Positions 36,477-49,950 of a DNA stretch of 64,000 nt are shown here, one piece after another. The translations under genes and the position numbers were made by a program. Numbering within the stretch: the first letter of the stretch is position 1; each line of letters opens with the position of its first letter. The stretch is from NCBI RefSeq assembly GCF_016428905.1, contig NZ_JAELTQ010000008.1:18639-82638 (forward strand), read 5' to 3'. This DNA is from Dyella sp. ASV24 (GTDB taxonomy: Bacteria; Pseudomonadota; Gammaproteobacteria; Xanthomonadales; Rhodanobacteraceae). The notes under the pieces are model-generated. The model saw nothing but the letters and a program-made list of their open reading frames with translations. It searched no databases and had not been told where the DNA came from.

Positions 36477-37481
36477 ATGCTTATTGCGTTGTTGTTCCTG
36501 CTTTCGGCCGGTGCGATCTATCTCGCGTGCGAGTACTTCGTCAACGGCGTGGAGTGGTTCGGCCAGAAGCTCAACCTGGGCGCCACAGCCACGGGCACTA
36601 TCCTCGCCGCCTTCGGTACAGCACTCCCTGAGAGCGCGGTGACGTTCGTGGCCGTCATTCTCGGCAAGACCCCTGAGCAGAAGGACATCGGCGTGGGTGC
36701 GGCGCTGGGTGGTCCACTGGTCCTCGCCACCATTGCTTATGCAGTCGTCGGCGTGGCGCTATGGGCCAATCGCCGTCGCCTGCAGCGCGCTGATCATGCC
36801 GTGCGGGTGGAGCATGGCCGGCTGGCACGCGATCAGTCATGGTTCCTGGCGATCTTCGTGGTGAAGTGCGGACTCGGTCTGATCGCTTTCGCCTTCAAGC
36901 CGTGGCTCGGCGTGTTGTTCCTGCTGGCCTATGGTTTCTACGTTTGGCGCGAGTTGAAGACGTCCGACACGGCCCCTGAGGAAGAAGAGCTCGAGCCGCT
37001 GAAGTTCCAGCCGAAAGCAGTCGATCCGTCCTTATGGTGGGTTGTCCTGCAGACGACGCTGGCGCTGGTGGTGATTGCATTTGCCTCGCATACCTTCGTC
37101 AAGCAGATCGAAGCCATCGGCGTGGCGTTGCAGCTGTCACCTCATCTTGTCGCCCTGGTGCTTAGCCCTGTCGCTACGGAGCTGCCCGAAACCATGAATG
37201 CGCTGATCTGGGTGCGGCAGGGTAAAGAACGCCTGGCTCTCGCCAATATTTCCGGCGCCATGATGATTCAGGCGACCATTCCTAGTTCGTTGGCCCTGTT
37301 CGCGACGCCGTGGTTGTTTGATGCGCCGCTGATGGTTGCCGGAGTGCTCACGGGTGTGGCTGTGATCTATCTGTGGTGGCTGTTCCGCCGTGGACGTGTG
37401 GATGCACGTTGGCTTGTGCCCGTGGGCGCGCTGTACGGGGTGTTTGCGGCCTATGTGGCCTGGCATTTCTATGCGGGCTGA
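36477..37481 (+). CDS. CaCA-family cation exchanger (YrbG-like), probable Mn2+/Ca2+ exporter
   Basis: A 334-residue inner-membrane antiporter of the Ca2+:cation superfamily with about ten helices. Both alpha-repeat signatures are visible: GTALPESAVTFVAVILGK near residue 45 and ATELPETMNALIWVRQGKE near residue 235. Each has the acidic PE ion-binding residue. The central loop (TSDTAPEEEELEPLKFQPK) is acidic. The manganese riboswitch in front suggests that the physiological cargo is Mn2+, although the family usually moves Ca2+ (inference). The ATG at 36477 follows GGAAAAAAC. Its 3' end overlaps the convergent downstream gene by 13 bases. Confidence 0.88.
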   Translation: MLIALLFLLSAGAIYLACEYFVNGVEWFGQKLNLGATATGTILAAFGTALPESAVTFVAVILGKTPEQKDIGVGAALGGPLVLATIAYAVVGVALWANRRRLQRADHAVRVEHGRLARDQSWFLAIFVVKCGLGLIAFAFKPWLGVLFLLAYGFYVWRELKTSDTAPEEEELEPLKFQPKAVDPSLWWVVLQTTLALVVIAFASHTFVKQIEAIGVALQLSPHLVALVLSPVATELPETMNALIWVRQGKERLALANISGAMMIQATIPSSLALFATPWLFDAPLMVAGVLTGVAVIYLWWLFRRGRVDARWLVPVGALYGVFAAYVAWHFYAG

Positions 37482-38218
37482 CCGTTCGCTCCCATGATTC
37501 TGCGTTGACGAAGACGCCAGATCAGCGGATACGCCACGACGATCAGCAAGGGCGAGGAGAGGCCATTCCATGCGGTCAGTCGAATCGTGTGTCGGAGCTG
37601 GCTGGCGTCGTCGCCGGGATTCCAGGTGACGGCGAACGTCAGTGATGCGGTCAAGATGGCCGCAACCACCAGTGACACCATCAGCCAGCTTGTTGGCACC
37701 CCCGCACGCATGTCGCGCACAAGCCGCTGGCGCGCGGGCCATGCGGCGGCGGCCAACAAGAGCAGCCCCGCAACGCTGCTGACGTACTGCAAGAGGTTGG
37801 CGCTGGAAATGGCTGCGTGACCGATCCAGAACAATGGTTGTCCCAGTGCGGGTAGGTAGGCGCCGATACCGTAGTTGGCGTGGGTGCAGCCATCCCACGC
37901 CAGGTGCGTAAGCGAACCGATGGTTAGCGCGAGCATCACGCGCCATAGCGCCGGCATGGGCCGTGTCTCGCCTCCGGACACGGTGGCGGATGTCCACAGG
38001 GGGCGCCACCACCGCCACAGCAGCCAGCCCACCGGCAGACAAAACAGCGGCAGGCTGATCAGGTGGTGGCTGGGTAGCGGCCACTGCTTGCGCAATAGCG
38101 GGAGGAAGTAGTGCAGGTCCGGCATCATGCTGCCTATCGCCAGGGCAGCGAACTCGTCGACGCTGCAGCGCCGACGCAACGGCAATACAGCGGCGACGTG
38201 GCTTAGGGTGAATGGCAT
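37469..38218 (-). CDS. DUF4184-like integral membrane protein
   Basis: A 249-residue protein with about six hydrophobic segments. The N terminus MPFTLSHVAAVLPLRR and SMMPDLHYFLP, with LPSHHLISLPLF and LTIGSLTHLAWDGCTH, are typical of the DUF4184 group. The spaced His and Asp residues recall membrane-bound metal-dependent hydrolases of the YdjM/LexA-inducible type. Substrate and function are unknown. It converges with and overlaps the exchanger gene at its 3' end. Confidence 0.75.
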   Translation of the reverse strand: MPFTLSHVAAVLPLRRRCSVDEFAALAIGSMMPDLHYFLPLLRKQWPLPSHHLISLPLFCLPVGWLLWRWWRPLWTSATVSGGETRPMPALWRVMLALTIGSLTHLAWDGCTHANYGIGAYLPALGQPLFWIGHAAISSANLLQYVSSVAGLLLLAAAAWPARQRLVRDMRAGVPTSWLMVSLVVAAILTASLTFAVTWNPGDDASQLRHTIRLTAWNGLSSPLLIVVAYPLIWRLRQRRIMGANGQPA

Positions 38219-38363
38219 GGCGGATCACCGTGGTCGATGCCGCGTCACTCTATGCGGGGGTCGGGCCATGCCCGTGGCCGAAAGGTGGCGATGAAGGGCC
38301 ACAGGATCGATCATTTGCTGACGTGCTTGCTGCAAGCGCGCGTTGCCGTAAGGCAGTAGTGCT

Positions 38364-39116
38364 TCAGGATTGGCCCAGTCGCGCCAGTTCCGACCGTGCC
38401 GCCCTCAGCCACGATTGCTCTTTGCGCCGATAGTAGCCGGGCATCAATTTGGCCCGGTTGAGCAGGGACTCCAGTACGGCGCGTGCCTCAGCGTCGCGTT
38501 GCCGCCTGGCGAGCAAGGTGGCGTAGCGATAGCGACCTTCTTCGCCAGGATAGCTGTCGGCCAGTACGCGGTACTCCTCCAGTGCCGCCTCGAACTCCCC
38601 AAGCTCTTCCAGGCTGCGTGCGTAGAGCAGATGTCCCTCGCTGGACTTGTAGCCTGGATTGGCACTGATCAACGCATCCAGCGTGGCCCGAGTGGCCGCG
38701 AAATCACCCTGACCAGCCTGGGCGTGTGCCAAGCCGAGCATGAAATCGGGTTCGGTCGCATACATGCCTACAAGTAGGCCCTGATACAGCTCGCGCGCGT
38801 TCTCGTAATCGCCGAGCTTGAGGCTTTCATCGGCAAGCCGGCGGCGATTGTCTACGGTGTTGCTCAGTTCAAGCCGGCGCTGCAATTCGCGCTTGCGCCG
38901 CTGTGGATCGATGGCATGCAGTGCCTTGCTGGCCGCCTTGCGCCCGCGTGGATCGTGGCGGAGGTCGGGAATGACCGCCACCAACAGATACACCGCAACC
39001 GCGAGATAGGAGCCGATCAGGATCAGCCAGATCCAGTACAGCGGACGGCCGCTGCGCACGACATGGACGGCGCAAGCGATCTGCAGGGCAATAGAGAGCA
39101 AGAAAACGATAGGCAT
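38364..39116 (-). CDS. Membrane-anchored TPR protein
   Basis: A 250-residue protein with two N-terminal transmembrane helices (IVFLLSIALQIACAVHVV and WIWLILIGSYLAVAVYLLVAV) and a basic linker. At least three tetratricopeptide repeats follow (LKLGDYENARELYQGLL, LAHAQAGQGDFAATRATLDAL and YARSLEELGEFEAALEEYRVL). Such proteins act as scaffolds, but the partner is unknown. The downstream stop is followed by a 145-base gap without features. It shares its strand with the upstream 2OG oxygenase gene, 48 bases away, so the two may be co-transcribed. Confidence 0.8.
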   Translation of the reverse strand: MPIVFLLSIALQIACAVHVVRSGRPLYWIWLILIGSYLAVAVYLLVAVIPDLRHDPRGRKAASKALHAIDPQRRKRELQRRLELSNTVDNRRRLADESLKLGDYENARELYQGLLVGMYATEPDFMLGLAHAQAGQGDFAATRATLDALISANPGYKSSEGHLLYARSLEELGEFEAALEEYRVLADSYPGEEGRYRYATLLARRQRDAEARAVLESLLNRAKLMPGYYRRKEQSWLRAARSELARLGQS

Positions 39117-39164
39117 ACCTAATCCTTGGATGCGATGTCAGCCTGGGTGCAAGGCGGCGCGTAC

Positions 39165-39860
39165 TTAGTCCTTGTGCGCGGCGTTACGGTCACGATCAGC
39201 GCCCAGCTTGCGGTCGAGCGAGCCGAACAGCTTCTTGAAGGCGCGCGAGAACTTGCCGCGCTTGGTCTTGCGGAGCTTTTCCTCCTCACTGGTGAGCCAG
39301 GCGACCTGGATCACGCGTCGCTCACCTTCGTAGGGCAGGTGGCCGTGAAAGGAGTTCTCACAGCGCTTGAACACCGCGAACTCGCCGTACAGCGGCTTTA
39401 GTTCGGGGGCAATCATGCTGTCGATGTTGTCGATGCTGCCCAGAAAGCGCAGGCAGCCATCGCTGGTATCCGGCCACAGGTTGTTGAGGTACAGCAGAGC
39501 CGTGGCCACCTTGGACTTGCTGTCCGTATGGATGGTGCCGTGGCGCTTGTTGAGCGAGCGGCACAGGGTGATCAGGGTGGGGTACTGGCCCAGGTTGGCA
39601 ATGCCCAGGTGGCGGCCAATGGCGCTCGCGAACTCGGCCGAGCTAAGGCGCTCTACCAGGGCATTGACCGACGGGCCACAGTCGCTGGCGTCGTAGGGGA
39701 AGAAGCCAGCGCTGGTATAGCGGGGGAAATCCCGCTCCAGCTCCCCTCGCGCCTCGTCGGGCAGCTGACCGTGGGCAATCAGGAAGGGGAACGGCTCCAT
39801 TCGTACGTCCGTGTCCGGTCGGTCGAGGCGAGCAGGATCGAGCAACACGGCTGAGTTCAT
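39165..39860 (-). CDS. 2-oxoglutarate/Fe(II)-dependent oxygenase
   Basis: A 231-residue 2OG-Fe(II) oxygenase of the prolyl-4-hydroxylase-like type. The double-stranded beta helix carries the iron ligands His-x-Asp in HGTIHTDSKSKV and a distal His in CENSFHGHLPYEGERRVIQVAW, with Arg as the 2-oxoglutarate ligand. DGCLRFLGS marks the strand between. Relatives are often found in polysaccharide or LPS loci, but the substrate here is unknown. A basic C-terminal tail (KLRKTKRGKFSRAFKKLFGS) is unusual and could bind membrane or nucleic acid. Confidence 0.82.
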   Translation of the reverse strand: MNSAVLLDPARLDRPDTDVRMEPFPFLIAHGQLPDEARGELERDFPRYTSAGFFPYDASDCGPSVNALVERLSSAEFASAIGRHLGIANLGQYPTLITLCRSLNKRHGTIHTDSKSKVATALLYLNNLWPDTSDGCLRFLGSIDNIDSMIAPELKPLYGEFAVFKRCENSFHGHLPYEGERRVIQVAWLTSEEEKLRKTKRGKFSRAFKKLFGSLDRKLGADRDRNAAHKD

Positions 39861-40013
39861 GGATGTCCGGTCTTTGGCTTGGCGGCGGTAGTGTAACGCT
39901 CAGGGTAGGGGCTCGGTTGGCCCCAGCTCCCATGCGATGTTCAGCTGTTTCGGGTGGACACCAAGGGGCCTTGCACCTATCATTGCGACCCGCCCTGAAA
40001 GATTCCTCGACTA

Positions 40014-40050
40014 AGGTCCACAAGCCTGCTTCGCTGCGGCTTGCGGACCT
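40014..40050 (+). promoter_or_regulatory. Leader hairpin in front of carA
   Basis: AGGTCC (40014-40019) and CAAGCC (40021-40026) pair with GGCTTG (40038-40043) and GGACCT (40045-40050), closing on a small loop near TTCG. The hairpin has no U run and ends 26 bases before the carA ATG. It could be a leader element that modulates carAB, but this is not established. Confidence 0.45.
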
Positions 40051-40076
40051 TGCTGCACCTAAAAGGCGGTCCTCCC

Positions 40077-41205
40077 ATGCCTATCCCTGCTCTGCTTGCC
40101 CTCGAAGACGGCAGCGTGTTCCACGGCTACGCCGTTGGCGCGACTGGTGAAACCGTCGGCGAGGTGGTTTTCAACACCGCCATGACCGGCTACCAGGAGA
40201 TCCTCACCGATCCCTCGTACGCCAAACAGATCGTTACCCTGACTTATCCGCACATCGGTAACACCGGCGTGAACGTGGAGGACGAAGAGTCCAGCACGGT
40301 CCATGCCGCTGGCCTGATCGTGCGCGACGTGCCACGCAGGCACAGCAACTGGCGCAGCACGGAAAGCCTGCCTGATTACCTCAAGCGCCACGGCATTGTG
40401 GCCATCGCCGGCATTGATACGCGCCGCCTGACCCGTATCTTGCGCGACAAGGGTGCGTTGAACGGCTGCATCGTTGCCGCCGAGCAGATCGATGTAGAGG
40501 CCGCTCTGGCCAAGGCGCGCGCTTTCCCTGGCCTCAACGGCATGGATCTGGCCAAGGAAGTGAGCGTGGGTGAGTCGTACTCGTGGAACGAGGGTGTCTA
40601 CGATCTCGACCGCACCGCTTTCAATCAGCCATCCAAGCGCTTCAAGGTCGTGGCCTACGATTTCGGCGTGAAGTACAACATCTTGCGTCTGCTGGCAGAG
40701 CAGGGCTGCGACATCACTGTCGTGCCCGCGCAGACGTCAGCCGCCGATGTGCTGGCGATGAAGCCTGATGGCGTGTTCCTCTCCAACGGCCCTGGTGATC
40801 CGGCGGCCTGCGATTACGCCGTGGCTGCCACGCGTGAATTCCTCGACGCGAAGATCCCGCTGTTCGGCATCTGCCTGGGCCACCAGATCATGGGTCTGGC
40901 CGTAGGCGCCAAGACGCTGAAGATGAAGTTCGGCCACCACGGTGCGAACCATCCGGTGAAGGATCTCGACGATGGCCGCGTACTGATCACCTCGCAGAAT
41001 CACGGTTTCGCGGTCGATCCGGCCACGCTGCCGGCGAACGTGCGCGTCACCCACTCCTCGCTGTTCGATGGTTCGCTGCAGGGCTTCGCGCTCACCGACC
41101 GTCCGGCGTTCTGCTTCCAGGGTCACCCGGAAGCCAGCCCCGGTCCGCACGACATCGGCTACCTGTTTGATCGTTTTGCCGCCCTGATGCAGGAGGCCCG
41201 TACGA

Positions 41206-41213
<8 letters not shown>
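40077..41213 (+). CDS. carA: Carbamoyl-phosphate synthase small subunit CarA
   Basis: Glutaminase subunit that feeds ammonia to CarB for arginine and pyrimidine synthesis. The 378 residues have the N-terminal CarA domain ([39 protein letters not shown]). The class I amidotransferase domain has the nucleophile Cys in [15 protein letters not shown], and His-Glu in [13 protein letters not shown]. Its 3' end overlaps carB by eight bases. Start ATG 40077 after GGCGGT. Confidence 0.98.
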
Positions 41214-44429
<3,216 letters not shown>

Positions 44430-44433
<4 letters not shown>

Positions 44434-44909
44434 GTCGTGCGCCCATTACCAAGGCAGGCTCGGAGCGTCTTCGCGGTGAGCTGGAGAAGCTGAAGTCCAC
44501 CGATCGTCCGCATATCATTGCGGCCATCGCTGAGGCTCGCGCGCATGGCGATCTCAAGGAGAACGCCGAGTACCACGCTGCGCGTGAGCAACAGAGCTTC
44601 ATCGAAGGGCGCATCGCCGCGTTGGAAGCGCTGCTGTCCACGGCGGAGGTCATCGACGTGAGTCGTCTGGCTGCCGGTTCTCGCGTGGTGTTCGGCGCCA
44701 CGGTGGATCTGGAGGACGAGGACAGCGGTGAAGCGGTGACGTATCAGATCGTTGGTGACCTGGAAGCAGACATCAAGCTGCGTCTTATCGCCGTGTCTTC
44801 GCCGATCGCGCGTGCGTTGATCGGCAAGAGCGAGGGTGACAGCTTCGAGTTCAACGCCCCCAATGGTGTGAAGCGTTACGAAATCACAGGCGTGCGTTAC
44901 GACGCCTGA
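44430..44909 (+). CDS. greA: Transcription elongation factor GreA
   Basis: GreA restarts backtracked RNA polymerase by stimulating transcript cleavage. The 159 residues have the N-terminal coiled coil with the acidic tip ([31 protein letters not shown], cut here to its core residues D41 and E44 region) and the C-terminal FKBP-like domain ([33 protein letters not shown]). The start overlaps the carB stop in ATGA. The carAB-greA order is common in this lineage. Confidence 0.97.
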
Positions 44910-44980
44910 GCAAGGTCACCGAAGGGCGCCCATGCGGCGCCTCCGTCGGGGCGTCAGGATTCGTGCTGATGCTGTTAGAA

Positions 44981-45004
44981 AGGGCCGCGGATGCGGCCCT
45001 TTTC
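44981..45004 (+). terminator. Terminator of carAB-greA
   Basis: AGGGCCGC, loop GGAT, GCGGCCCT, then TTTC. It lies about 70 bases after the greA stop. Confidence 0.88.
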
Positions 45005-45047
45005 TTTGGCTGGATACGTACAGGCTTGGCCCGGAAATGAAGGCAAC

Positions 45048-45076
45048 AAAAAAGGCCGCTTTCGCGGCCCTTTTGT
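45048..45076 (-). terminator. Terminator of rpmJ
   Basis: On the minus strand the hairpin GGCCGC, loop GAAA, GCGGCC is followed by TTTTTTGTT. It lies about 25 bases beyond the rpmJ stop. The plus strand also ends in TTTTGTT, so it can act both ways. Confidence 0.85.
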
Positions 45077-45097
45077 TCGACTCATCGCAGCTAGCAA

Positions 45098-45223
45098 TTA
45101 GCGCTGACGAGCCTTGAAACGCGGGTTGCTCTTGCAGATCACGAACACTTTGCCGCGACGACGCACAACCTTGCAGTCACGGTGCCGCGCCTTGGCGGAC
45201 TTCAAAGAGGAAAGCACCTTCAC
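45098..45223 (-). CDS. rpmJ: Ribosomal protein L36 (zinc-free paralogue type)
   Basis: A 41-residue protein too short for a standard ORF cut-off. It begins [17 protein letters not shown] and ends [15 protein letters not shown], a clear match to the L36 family of gammaproteobacteria. It starts with GTG at 45223, preceded by AGGAG seven bases upstream. Only two Cys remain and the CxxC of the zinc-binding form is missing, so this is the C-minus type that helps cells when zinc is low. Whether the genome also carries the zinc form in the spc operon cannot be seen here. Confidence 0.95.
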   Translation of the reverse strand: MKVLSSLKSAKARHRDCKVVRRRGKVFVICKSNPRFKARQR

Positions 45224-45349
45224 GGCCAGCTCCTGAAACTATCGAAAGAAAAAATACAAGACCGCGATCATAAACAGTTTCCTGACTTCGTACAAGTCCT
45301 TGGATCGCCTGCGCAAATGGGTTGTTCATGGCACGTGAGATCCAGGCGA

Positions 45350-46246
45350 TCATTCCGGCTCGGTCATGACGCTAAGGAAGCGGCGGACGACGGGATTAGG
45401 GTCGTCCATACGGCTGGCCAGCGCCAGCAGCATAAAGGCGTCCGGGTCTTCCAGTTGCAGATACTTCACGCCGGGAAGGTTCACGGATCTCATGGACGCG
45501 GGGACCAGGGCCAACCCCATGCCGGCGGCAACCAGCACCAGCAGGCCGTTGATCTGCTGGGCGTGCTGACGGATCAGCGGATGGAAGTTAGCCTTGGCGG
45601 CGATCTGGGCGAGGCGATCGTACAGGGTGGCGGCCAATTCGCGTGGCTGCACCACGAAGGCCTCCATGGCTACCTCTCGCAGCCAGATGCTTTCGCGGCC
45701 CGCTAGCGGGTGGTTGGCGGGCAGGGCGAGCAGCAAGGGCTCCCGGTCGATCACGTCCAATCGGAGGTGCTTGGCCATGCCCAGGTGTTCAGGCTCATCG
45801 CGAACGAAGCCTACATCCAGATCGCCCGATATCAGAGCGGCGTACTGCTGCTCGGTGTACATCTCGCTGAGGATCAGGCGCACCTGTGGCGCAAAGCTAC
45901 GGTAGCGCAGCAGTGTCTGGGGCAGGGCGGGGTGGAAGGTCACTGACACGGTGTAGGCGAGTCGGAGCTTGCCGCTGAAGCCTGTGGCCGCGTCGGCCAT
46001 CTGGGCACGTGCCTCCTCGGCCTTGTCGAGGATCTGTCGAGCCTGTTCCAGGAACAATTTGCCCGGTTCGGTCAGTGACACATTACGTTTGTTTCGTTCG
46101 AGCAGTCGCACCCCTAGATCATTCTCAAGCGATTGTATTTGCTGAGAAAGAGGGGGCTGGGAGATATAGAGGCGCTGGGCTGCTCGAGTGAAGCTGAGCT
46201 CTTCGGCGACCGTTACAAAGTAACGAAGCTGACGGAAGTCGAACAT
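45350..46246 (-). CDS. LysR-family transcriptional regulator
   Basis: A 298-residue LysR regulator. The N-terminal winged helix reads LRYFVTVAEELSFTRAAQRLYISQPPLSQQIQSLENDLG (positions about 6-44). The effector-binding domain follows, with the usual LRLAYTVSVTFHPALPQTLLRY and LVLVAAGMGLALVPASM blocks. The target and inducer are unknown. It lies upstream of rpmJ on the same strand. It is separated from fadH by about 300 bases that hold only a hairpin, so it may or may not regulate that gene. Confidence 0.92.
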   Translation of the reverse strand: MFDFRQLRYFVTVAEELSFTRAAQRLYISQPPLSQQIQSLENDLGVRLLERNKRNVSLTEPGKLFLEQARQILDKAEEARAQMADAATGFSGKLRLAYTVSVTFHPALPQTLLRYRSFAPQVRLILSEMYTEQQYAALISGDLDVGFVRDEPEHLGMAKHLRLDVIDREPLLLALPANHPLAGRESIWLREVAMEAFVVQPRELAATLYDRLAQIAAKANFHPLIRQHAQQINGLLVLVAAGMGLALVPASMRSVNLPGVKYLQLEDPDAFMLLALASRMDDPNPVVRRFLSVMTEPE

Positions 46247-46463
46247 GGGAGGGCTTTAAGACGATTTCCGAATAAGTCGGGCGCTAAATATATATTTGTT
46301 TCTATAACGGGTCGATCCTATTATTTCTTACGTCCCGCCACCGTCCCCTCCCCCCAGGTGGCGGCGACCCTCGCCCCGCTACGACGCTATCCCCGCGATA
46401 TCTGGTCTTCCTCCCCCTGACCCATATCGACGCGTCGTCTAGCGGGGCGCTTTCTTTTTCAGC

Positions 46464-46492
46464 ACAACGCCCGGCCTCGCGCCGGGCGTTGT
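46464..46492. terminator. Strong hairpin downstream of fadH
   Basis: ACAACGCCCGGC, a five-base loop, then GCCGGGCGTTGT, 50 bases beyond the fadH stop on the minus strand. Neither flank has a good U run, so termination would be weak. The rest of 46247-46542 shows only a C-rich stretch and no gene. Confidence 0.5.
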
Positions 46493-46542
46493 CGTTTGGC
46501 GTCAATGGGTTGCGTTGTGGGGGTATCCCACAACGCAGGCGG

Positions 46543-48579
<2,037 letters not shown>

Positions 48580-48731
48580 TCAAACGATCGTATGAATGTG
48601 CCTGGGGAGGGCGTTTGAAAGCAAGGGGCAAACGTCGGGCGCGCCAGGCCGCACCCCGATCAACGTCGGAGTGGTGCGCTTGCGCTGGTTGTTCCCCTTG
48701 ACGTGCCAGGCCTGATGGCCGGCGAGCTGGA

Positions 48732-48989
48732 TCAGGCCAGCAGTTCCTGCACAAGCTCGATGTAGCGCTGCATGGCTTCGTCTGTCGACGTGCCGCGCAG
48801 CTGTGCCCAGGCCTCGTGTTTGGCGGTGCCGATGAAATCGAAGAAGCCCGGCTGCTCGCCGTGGACATCGCCCTCGGAACCCTGCTTATAGAGGGCGTAA
48901 AGCTTGAGCAGGGTGTCGTTATCCGGCCGCTGGTCAAGCCGCTGGATGTCTTCGGCGGCCTGTTCGAATTCGCGACGCAGATCGGTCAT
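48732..48989 (-). CDS. Acyl-CoA-binding protein (ACBP)
   Basis: An 85-residue four-helix acyl-CoA carrier. From the ATG at 48989 the family pattern is visible: TDLRREFEQAAEDIQRL, then LLKLYALYKQGSEGDVHGEQPGFFD (the conserved YxxYKQ...GD site) and GTAKHEAWAQLRG. A start five codons upstream (MQVHT) is possible. ACBP is common in eukaryotes but patchy in bacteria; here it sits between fadH and cmk and may buffer acyl-CoA for lipid turnover. Confidence 0.9.
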   Translation of the reverse strand: MTDLRREFEQAAEDIQRLDQRPDNDTLLKLYALYKQGSEGDVHGEQPGFFDFIGTAKHEAWAQLRGTSTDEAMQRYIELVQELLA

Positions 48990-49103
48990 GGTGTGGACTT
49001 GCATGGTCAGACGGGCAGTAAGAAGGGAGTGGACATCCCGCGTTCCGTGCGAGGACCAACGCGATAGCATATGCGTTTTCCTTCGCCGCCGTCAGGAGCC
49101 CTT

Positions 49104-49784
49104 ATGTCCTCGTCTTCGTCCGTCCCTGTACTCACCATCGACGGACCCTCGGGGTCGGGCAAAGGCACCATCAGTCGCATGGTGGCTGAGAAACTCGGCT
49201 GGCGCCTGCTGGATTCGGGGGCGCTGTATCGGGCCGTGGGTTATGCGGCGGGCATGGAAGGGCTGGACCTTTCCGATGCCGAGGCGGTCACTCGTTGCGC
49301 CCAGACCACCAAGATCCGCTTCCAGGCGGCCACTGATGGCAACGACACCCACGTGCTGGTGAACGGCCATGACGCCACGGACGAGTTGCGCACGGAAACG
49401 GCGGGTGCGGCGGCCTCGGCCATCGCCTCGATTCCTTCGGTGCGTCAGGCACTTGTGGATATGCAGCTGGCCTTTCGCAAGGCACCGGGCCTGGTCGCCG
49501 ATGGCCGGGACATGGGTACGGTGATCTTCCCCGATGCCGCCTTCAAGGTATTCCTGACCGCCAGCGCCGCCGAACGGGCGAAAAGGCGCTATAAGCAGTT
49601 GAAGGAAAAGGGACTGAGCGTTACACTTGCTACCCTTCAGCGCGAGATCGAAGCGCGCGACGCCCGTGATGCCTCACGAACCGTCGCGCCGCTCAAGCCG
49701 GCCGTGGATGCGGTTTTCATCGACACCACCGGCATGGGCATCGAGGACGTCGTCGCGAAAGTATTGGCTGTCGTGCGGCCCTGA
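49104..49784 (+). CDS. cmk: Cytidylate kinase Cmk
   Basis: Cytidylate kinase phosphorylates CMP and dCMP. The start ATG at 49104 follows AGGAG and gives 226 residues. The P-loop is [19 protein letters not shown], the CMP-binding region [16 protein letters not shown], and the lid region [33 protein letters not shown]. It is 166 bases upstream of rpsA, the usual cmk-rpsA pairing. Confidence 0.97.
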   Translation: MSSSSSVPVLTIDGPSGSGKGTISRMVAEKLGWRLLDSGALYRAVGYAAGMEGLDLSDAEAVTRCAQTTKIRFQAATDGNDTHVLVNGHDATDELRTETAGAAASAIASIPSVRQALVDMQLAFRKAPGLVADGRDMGTVIFPDAAFKVFLTASAAERAKRRYKQLKEKGLSVTLATLQREIEARDARDASRTVAPLKPAVDAVFIDTTGMGIEDVVAKVLAVVRP

Positions 49785-49950
49785 AAGGGTTGCCGACGGC
49801 TTTTGGCGCCCCTGTTACGGCGGGGGATATTGGTCAACGGTGCCAAGGGAGTGATCCCAAGACACCCATAACCGGTGGGCCGACCGTCCGTGCGCCATTC
49901 ATACAGGTGCGCACAGGGACCTAAGGCCTTTTCTCATTTCTGGAATCAAC

